Assembly: GCF_002967715.1 (NCBI RefSeq)
Contig: NZ_PUIA01000074.1
Coordinates: 248,001 to 312,000, forward strand
Length of the DNA: 64,000 bases
Source of the DNA: Blastopirellula marina
Lineage (GTDB): Bacteria; Planctomycetota; Planctomycetia; Pirellulales; Pirellulaceae
Direction: 5' to 3'
The notes under the pieces are model-generated. The model was given only the letters and a program-made list of their open reading frames with translations. It was not told where the DNA came from and did not search any database. A program made the translations under genes and the position numbers. Shown here one piece after another: positions 59,134 to 64,000 of the stretch (position 1 is the stretch's first letter; each line of letters starts with the position of its first letter).

Positions 59134-60372
59134 ATGGCACTGGAATCGGAAGTTCAAACCATCTTATCCCGTATTGAATCGCAGCGGGATGAAATGCTCT
59201 ACCAGCTGGTGCTATGGGCTGCTATCAACTCTGGCACTAGCAACCTGGCTGGTCTTAGCCAGTTGGGTAATCTGGTGCTCGACCAACTGCGCGCTGTTTC
59301 CGACGATGTCCAGGCAGTTCCTGTCGTACCGCAGCTTTTCGTCGACGAACATGGTGACCTGAAAGAACGCATCATCGGCGATGTCCTACTTGGATTTCGG
59401 CGTGTTGGAGCTCCTCGTCAGGCGATTCTGTCGATTCACTTGGATACTGTCTATCCGGCCAACTCCCCTTTCCAGCTGGTCAAGCAAGAGGGCAACATTC
59501 TTCATGGCCCCGGCGTTGCCGACGCGAAAGGTGGGCTGGTTGTTCTCTTGTGGGCATTGAAAGCATTCGAAGACTATGTCGAGGCAACTGGCAATACTAA
59601 ATTGGGATGGAAAGTAATCCTTAACAGCGACGAGGAGATTGGCTCGCCTGCCTCACGCGAGGTTTTCAGCAATCATTCCGATGGAGTCGATTTTGGATTG
59701 TTGTTCGAACCTTGCCTGCCCAACGGCAGTCTTGTGGGGCAGCGGAAGGGATCTGGCAACTTTGAAATCGTTGTCCGGGGGCAAGCGGCACATGCTGGCC
59801 GCGAGTTTTTCAAGGGACGAAACGCAATCGTGGCGGCAGCCCAAGTTACCCAGAAGCTGCATGCGTTGAACGGGCGTTGGCACGATACGACAATCAACGT
59901 CGCCAAGATTGATGGCGGAGGCCCCACGAACGTGGTACCAGATACTGCTGTCGTTCGATTCAACGTGCGATACCCCTCTGCTGATATTGAAGGAGCATTG
60001 AATGCTGCGATCAATCGAATTATCGAGGAAACCCAAGATGGCATCACCTTGATCCGCCATGGCGGATTCTTCGCCCCTCCCAAGCCCATGACCGAAGCAT
60101 ATGAATCGCTACTCAAGACGGTTCAAGCAAATGGGAAGACACTTGGGATTGATCTGGCCTGGGAGCCGACCGGCGGCGTATGCGATGGCAATCGACTGGC
60201 AGCACTGGGTATACCCAATGTCGATACGATGGGGGTCCGCGGGGGGAACATTCACTCTCCGCAGGAATATATGCATTGCGACAGCTTGGTCCAGCGAACG
60301 CAGCTCACCTTCCTCACACTGATCACCCTCGCCGAAAGATTTCCGCAGGCCGAAGCGCCGGCACCGGAGTAA
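59134..60372 (+). CDS. M20-family zinc hydrolase (desuccinylase/deacetylase-like)
   Basis: The protein has about 412 residues. The ATG at 59134 has AGG at good spacing; the ATG at 59128 has a ribosome site too close. Dinuclear zinc ligands and base are complete: H102 and D104 (SIHLDTVYP), D130 (GVADAKGG), E167/E168 (NSDEEIGS), E192 (LLFEPC) and H374 (NIHSPQEY). The dimerisation insert is present (GQAAHAGREFFKGRNAI). The family includes ArgE, DapE and carboxypeptidase G2, which split N-acyl amino acids. As the first gene of an operon with astA and astD, it is likely to remove the succinyl group at the end of the pathway, a job done by AstE in enterobacteria. The substrate is inferred. Confidence 0.88.
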   Translation: MALESEVQTILSRIESQRDEMLYQLVLWAAINSGTSNLAGLSQLGNLVLDQLRAVSDDVQAVPVVPQLFVDEHGDLKERIIGDVLLGFRRVGAPRQAILSIHLDTVYPANSPFQLVKQEGNILHGPGVADAKGGLVVLLWALKAFEDYVEATGNTKLGWKVILNSDEEIGSPASREVFSNHSDGVDFGLLFEPCLPNGSLVGQRKGSGNFEIVVRGQAAHAGREFFKGRNAIVAAAQVTQKLHALNGRWHDTTINVAKIDGGGPTNVVPDTAVVRFNVRYPSADIEGALNAAINRIIEETQDGITLIRHGGFFAPPKPMTEAYESLLKTVQANGKTLGIDLAWEPTGGVCDGNRLAALGIPNVDTMGVRGGNIHSPQEYMHCDSLVQRTQLTFLTLITLAERFPQAEAPAPE

Positions 60373-60407
60373 AATAAACGACAGCACTCGTCTGCGAAGG
60401 AGGCACC

Positions 60408-61805
60408 ATGGAATCCGAAATGCTGATTGCCCAACAGCTTTTGTCTGACCCCCGCGTTGCCCAGGCCACGGAACTTCTGACCACGGCTTTGGTGGAACAT
60501 TCTGCGAATCTAAGACATTGCGGTCCGAAAGCTGAATTGTCGGTCCCCTATCAGAAGTGGCTCGAGGTGTTCGCGGAACTTCGAGGCAACTCCTTGTTCT
60601 TTCCATTTCTTGGAAGCGGTGCAGGGCAGGGCGCGTTGGTGGAACTCGCAGATGGCAGTGTCAAATACGACATGATCACGGGCATTGGTGTCCACGCGAT
60701 GGGACATGCCAACCCCGATCTTCTGGCCGAACTTATACCAGCGGTCCTTTCAGATACCATCATGCAGGGAAATCTCCAGCAGAACACGGAATCGCTGCTT
60801 CTGAGCAAGCAACTAGTAACGCTTGCCAATCGACAGGGCGCGGCACTCGACCATTGCTTTCTGTCGAGCAGCGGAGCCATAGCCAACGAAAATGCATTCA
60901 AGGTGCTGTTTCAACATCGAAACGGTTCCAGCCGGATCTTAGCGTTCGAAAACGCTTTTGCCGGGCGAACACATCTTACCGGCCAGGTGACCGATCGTCC
61001 CAAGAATCGGGAGGGGCAGCCTCTTACAGTTCCCGTAGACTACGTCCCATTTTTTGATGAGGAGCATCCGACCGAAAGTACCGAGGCAACACGAAAGGCC
61101 TTAAACAAGTACCTCCAACGCTACCCCGATGCGCACTGTGGCTTCATCATGGAACTAGTGCAGGGAGAAGGGGGTTACTACAGTGCTCCGCGAGAATACT
61201 TTGTTGCCATTTGTCAGCTGCTTAGAAAGCACGAGATCCCCGTCTTTTTTGACGAGATCCAAACATTTGGTCGGACCTACGCTCCGTTCGCATTTCAAAT
61301 GCTTGAATTGGATGCATTTGCTGATGTGGTATCGGTGGGAAAGATGTCTCAGGTTTGTGCGACGTTCTTCCGCAAAGAACTCAACCCCAAACCAGGACTG
61401 CTGAGTCAGACATTTACATCTTCAACGACAGCCATTATCGCCGCTCGTTGGATCTTGCGAAAACTAGCTGAAGGGGACTTCTACGGCCAGAAGGGACGCA
61501 TTGCCGAAATCCACAGTCGGTTTGTATCCCGCTTCGAAGCAATCCATGCCAAAGCGCCCGATCGCATTCGTGGCCCATGGGGGATTGGCGGCATGGTCGC
61601 TTTTACGCCAATGAATGGATCGGCAGAGGCAGCCAAAAAAGTGCTCTACGCTTTATACGAAGCCGGCGTCATCGCCTTCGTCGCAGGTGCTGGACCAGCT
61701 CGCGTGCGTTTCCTGCCGCCATTCCTTTCATTAACAAACGATGAAATCGAAAACGTCTGCGACATATTAGAAAGTGTCCTGCTGTCTCTAGAAGTCAGTC
61801 CATAG
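60408..61805 (+). CDS. Class III PLP aminotransferase, lysine-6-transaminase / succinylornithine transaminase-like
   Basis: The 465-residue protein starts after a strong GAAGGAGG ribosome site. Class III landmarks are SSSGAIANENAFKVLF, AFENAFAGRTH, ELVQGEGGYY, FFDEIQTFGRT with D282 for the PLP ring nitrogen, and SVGKMSQVC with K312 as the Schiff-base lysine. The GKxxQVC environment and the VRFLPP ending resemble L-lysine 6-transaminases more than AstC/ArgD, which carry a GKxLGGG-type sequence at this point. Between an N-succinyl hydrolase and astA/astD, it should transaminate the terminal amine of a succinylated ornithine or lysine with 2-oxoglutarate as acceptor. Which of the two is open. 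Confidence 0.85.
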   Translation: MESEMLIAQQLLSDPRVAQATELLTTALVEHSANLRHCGPKAELSVPYQKWLEVFAELRGNSLFFPFLGSGAGQGALVELADGSVKYDMITGIGVHAMGHANPDLLAELIPAVLSDTIMQGNLQQNTESLLLSKQLVTLANRQGAALDHCFLSSSGAIANENAFKVLFQHRNGSSRILAFENAFAGRTHLTGQVTDRPKNREGQPLTVPVDYVPFFDEEHPTESTEATRKALNKYLQRYPDAHCGFIMELVQGEGGYYSAPREYFVAICQLLRKHEIPVFFDEIQTFGRTYAPFAFQMLELDAFADVVSVGKMSQVCATFFRKELNPKPGLLSQTFTSSTTAIIAARWILRKLAEGDFYGQKGRIAEIHSRFVSRFEAIHAKAPDRIRGPWGIGGMVAFTPMNGSAEAAKKVLYALYEAGVIAFVAGAGPARVRFLPPFLSLTNDEIENVCDILESVLLSLEVSP

Positions 61806-61833
61806 AAAATCCTGCGCTCGCGAAGGAGTTTGT

Positions 61834-62859
61834 ATGCTCATTCGGCCTGTAGAAGAACGCGATCTCGATCAACTGCACGAACTGGCGCAATTGACGAAGT
61901 ACGGCCTAACGACACTTCCCAAAGATCGAGCTACTTTTGAGAAACGCGTGCGTCAAAGTCTTCGCGCCTTCGCAGACCTGGATGACGCTGATCCCCAAGG
62001 CCAGCTCTACTTGTTCGTCATGGAAGACACGTCTTTGCGAAAAGTCGTGGGCACTTGTGGCATTGTCTCGAAAGTGGGTGGCTTTAAACCTTTCTACGCA
62101 TTCCGGCTTGAACCAGAAATCCAGGAATCCAAATTGCTGGGCAGCAAACACGAACATCGCGTTTTGCACCTAGTAAAGAACCATGATGGCCCGACGGAAA
62201 TTGGCAGCCTCTTCTTACACCCTGACTTTCGCGGCGGAGGAAATGGACGAGTCCTTTCGTTGTCTCGCTTTCTTTTCTTAGCCGAGTACCCCCAGCTATT
62301 TGAACAAGAAGTAATTGCCGAAATGCGTGGCGTAGTGGATGAGGCTGGACAAAGTCCGTTTTGGGAGGCCCTGGGCGTTCACTTCTTTGGTATAGATTTT
62401 CCGAACGCCGACATGCTGAGCCTGATCAACAAAGACTTTATCGAAGAGCTTATTCCCCGCCATCCTGTTTACCTTGACTTGCTTTCGCCAGAAGCCCAAG
62501 CGTCTGTAGCACAGGTCCACTCGAATACCGTTCCTGCTCGGCGTTTGCTGGAAAGTGAAGGGTTCGCGTACGACAATCTAGTCGATATCTTCGAGGCCGG
62601 ACCGGTTCTCCATTGCGCACAAAGGATGATTCGCACGGTTCAGCAAAGCCGGGTTTTACCCATAATGTCCATTGAATCGACTTTGAAGGAAGACCATTTC
62701 CTGGCAATCGTATCGGCTAAAGATCCATTCTTCCGTATCAGTGGCGGCAAGATTATCGAGAAACAACAAGGACTAGTAATAGAGTCTCAACTAGCAGAAG
62801 AGTTACAGGTGACCATTGGTCAGTCCGTTCGCTTTGCTCCGCTGAAAGCAGCGAGCTGA
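61834..62859 (+). CDS. astA: Arginine N-succinyltransferase
   Basis: The 341-residue protein has the usual AstA length and starts after GAAGGAG. Family features are MLIRPVEERDLDQLHELAQL, VVGTCGIVSKVGGFKPFYAF, TEIGSLFLHPDFRGGGNGRV, FWEALGVHFFGIDFPNADML and HSNTVPARRLLESEGF. AstA moves succinyl from succinyl-CoA to the alpha-amino group of arginine in the ammonia-producing AST pathway. Some homologues also accept ornithine. It lies 28 bp after the aminotransferase and 24 bp before astD. No astB (succinylarginine dihydrolase) is visible in the window, so the true acceptor could be an amino acid other than arginine. Confidence 0.92.
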   Translation: MLIRPVEERDLDQLHELAQLTKYGLTTLPKDRATFEKRVRQSLRAFADLDDADPQGQLYLFVMEDTSLRKVVGTCGIVSKVGGFKPFYAFRLEPEIQESKLLGSKHEHRVLHLVKNHDGPTEIGSLFLHPDFRGGGNGRVLSLSRFLFLAEYPQLFEQEVIAEMRGVVDEAGQSPFWEALGVHFFGIDFPNADMLSLINKDFIEELIPRHPVYLDLLSPEAQASVAQVHSNTVPARRLLESEGFAYDNLVDIFEAGPVLHCAQRMIRTVQQSRVLPIMSIESTLKEDHFLAIVSAKDPFFRISGGKIIEKQQGLVIESQLAEELQVTIGQSVRFAPLKAAS

Positions 62860-62883
62860 CCTAAGCCCAGGAGGCCCCACATC

Positions 62884-64000
62884 ATGAATTACATCAATGG
62901 GATCTGGCAGAAGGGCTCAGGCGAATCATTCGCGAGCAGAAACCCCGTAACTGACGAGATTCTCTGGCAGGGTAGTGCAGCTGACACCGAGGACATTCAT
63001 CGTGCGTTCGATACGGCAGCGAAAGCTCAGAGTAGCTGGTGCTCTCGGTCGTGGGAGGAGCGGGCCGATATACTCCGCTGCTTTGCAGAACTTGCCGAGC
63101 AACACTGCAATACGCTTGCCAAGGCTATTTCTGACGAAGTCGGTAAGCCGCTCTGGGATGCCATGACCGAGGCAAAGGTGGTCGCTTCTAAATGTGACAT
63201 TACGATAGAAGCTTACCAGCGACTTCGTGATGAGACAGAAGTCAGCACCAGCACGCTCAACGGCCGCGTAGTCTATCGACCACTGGGTGTCGTGGGGGTA
63301 ATTGGGCCTTTCAATTTCCCTGCACATATTGCCAATGGCCAAATTGTTCCGGCGCTTTTGGCTGGCAATAGCGTAATCTTCAAGCCAAGTGAGCTTACCC
63401 CTTATGTTGCGAAGCTGATGGTCGAACTATGGGAGAAAGCAGGGTTGCCGCCAGGGGTATTAAATCTCGTCCAAGGTGGTGTACCCACGAGCCAGGCCAT
63501 CTTAGCTGCACCACAGCTCCGCGGGCTTTTCTTTACCGGCAGCCGCGCCACCGGGGTCAAACTAAGGGAAGCTTTGACACACCGGCTTGAGGTACTGTTA
63601 GCGTTAGAACTTGGGGGGAACAATCCTTTGATTGTTCACCAACCGGCTGACATCGACGACGCCGTAGATAAGGTGATCAAATCCGCGTACCTCACATCGG
63701 GTCAGCGCTGCACTTGCGCACGGCGGCTTATTCTGACGGGTGACGCCCAACCAATTCTCGATCGACTCGTCGAGCAAACCAGCAAAATTACAGTTGGCCG
63801 CCCCAGCGATGTGCCTGAACCCTTTATGGGATCTCTAATTAATGCAAATGCGGTCGACAACGTCCTTCGCTTCCAGTCTCAATTGTCCAGCCAAGGTGGT
63901 ATTCCACTGCTTTTATCACAGCGATTGCCAATCGGCGAGGCCTTTGTCAGTCCTGGCATCATCGACGTGACGCTGTGCTCAGCGCGATCCGATGAAGAAG
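62884..64000 (+). CDS. astD: N-succinylglutamate 5-semialdehyde dehydrogenase, partial (3' end beyond the window)
   Basis: The frame is open from ATG 62884 to the right edge, giving 372 residues of an expected ~490. GGCCCC-like bases and AGGAGG at 62868-62873 precede the start. Aldehyde dehydrogenase signatures are present: GVVGVIGPFNFPAHIANGQI, FKPSELTPYVAKLM, FFTGSRATGVKL, the catalytic Glu in LALELGGNNPLIV and the catalytic Cys in SGQRCTCARRLI. NYINGIWQ at the start and GQRCTCARR are typical of AstD. It oxidises a succinylated semialdehyde made by the upstream aminotransferase. In the arginine pathway this gives N-succinylglutamate; a one-carbon-longer homologue from lysine is conceivable. 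Confidence 0.92.
   Translation, partial: MNYINGIWQKGSGESFASRNPVTDEILWQGSAADTEDIHRAFDTAAKAQSSWCSRSWEERADILRCFAELAEQHCNTLAKAISDEVGKPLWDAMTEAKVVASKCDITIEAYQRLRDETEVSTSTLNGRVVYRPLGVVGVIGPFNFPAHIANGQIVPALLAGNSVIFKPSELTPYVAKLMVELWEKAGLPPGVLNLVQGGVPTSQAILAAPQLRGLFFTGSRATGVKLREALTHRLEVLLALELGGNNPLIVHQPADIDDAVDKVIKSAYLTSGQRCTCARRLILTGDAQPILDRLVEQTSKITVGRPSDVPEPFMGSLINANAVDNVLRFQSQLSSQGGIPLLLSQRLPIGEAFVSPGIIDVTLCSARSDEE

Overview
The window looks like a chromosomal segment from a planctomycete, most likely of the Pirellulales type. The clues are a secreted DUF1587/1592/1588/1585 cytochrome-like protein next to a DUF1552 protein, a sulfatase, and three surface proteins that each begin with an Arg-rich leader and a motif of the LEPR-XLL kind. 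Assignment below order level is a guess. No rRNA, tRNA, CRISPR array or insertion sequence was seen.

Region 1 (1-31096, minus strand) is the 5' part of one giant gene that runs off the left edge. The same frame is open from the ATG at 31096 to base 2, about 10,365 codons, so the protein exceeds 1 MDa. It is a mosaic of extracellular modules. From the N terminus these are an LEPR-like leader, long beta-rich segments with a peptidoglycan-binding-like motif, EF-hand-like loops, a ~1,600-residue RTX block containing about ten ~100-residue super-repeats, PPC-like domains, FG-GAP/integrin-type repeats, ELW-type repeats, leucine-rich repeats, a golvesin-like domain, and a TolB/PD40-type propeller at the window edge.

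Region 2 (31097-40747) has a 787-bp divergent intergenic region and then two plus-strand surface proteins. The first (31884-35813) carries a tandem 834-bp duplication with only three differences, all synonymous, and ends with a dockerin-like module. The second (36092-40747) is a metzincin-type metalloprotease with about seven Calx-beta domains and paired EF-hand/dockerin-like repeats.

Region 3 (41216-46312) holds a DUF1592-family secreted protein, a DUF1552 protein with a Tat-like leader, and a secreted protein of unknown function. Region 4 (46450-54921) is a compact ribose or related-sugar locus: a LacI-family regulator behind a perfect 16-bp palindrome, an exported nucleoside-hydrolase-like protein, ribokinase, a lipoprotein binding protein, a double-ATPase and a permease, mostly overlapping by 4 bp, followed by a sulfatase. 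A sialidase-like propeller protein lies convergent to it.

Region 5 (56542-64000) looks like an amino-acid catabolic island. It has a DUF1338/HglS-like dioxygenase, a receiver domain fused to glutamate dehydrogenase, an M20 hydrolase, a class III aminotransferase with lysine-6-transaminase-like features, arginine N-succinyltransferase (astA) and a truncated succinylglutamate-semialdehyde dehydrogenase (astD). The set can be read as the arginine AST pathway, but the HglS-like enzyme and the aminotransferase features also fit a hypothetical N2-succinyl-lysine route to 2-oxoadipate and 2-hydroxyglutarate. This route and the receiver-GDH fusion are the most interesting items in the window.
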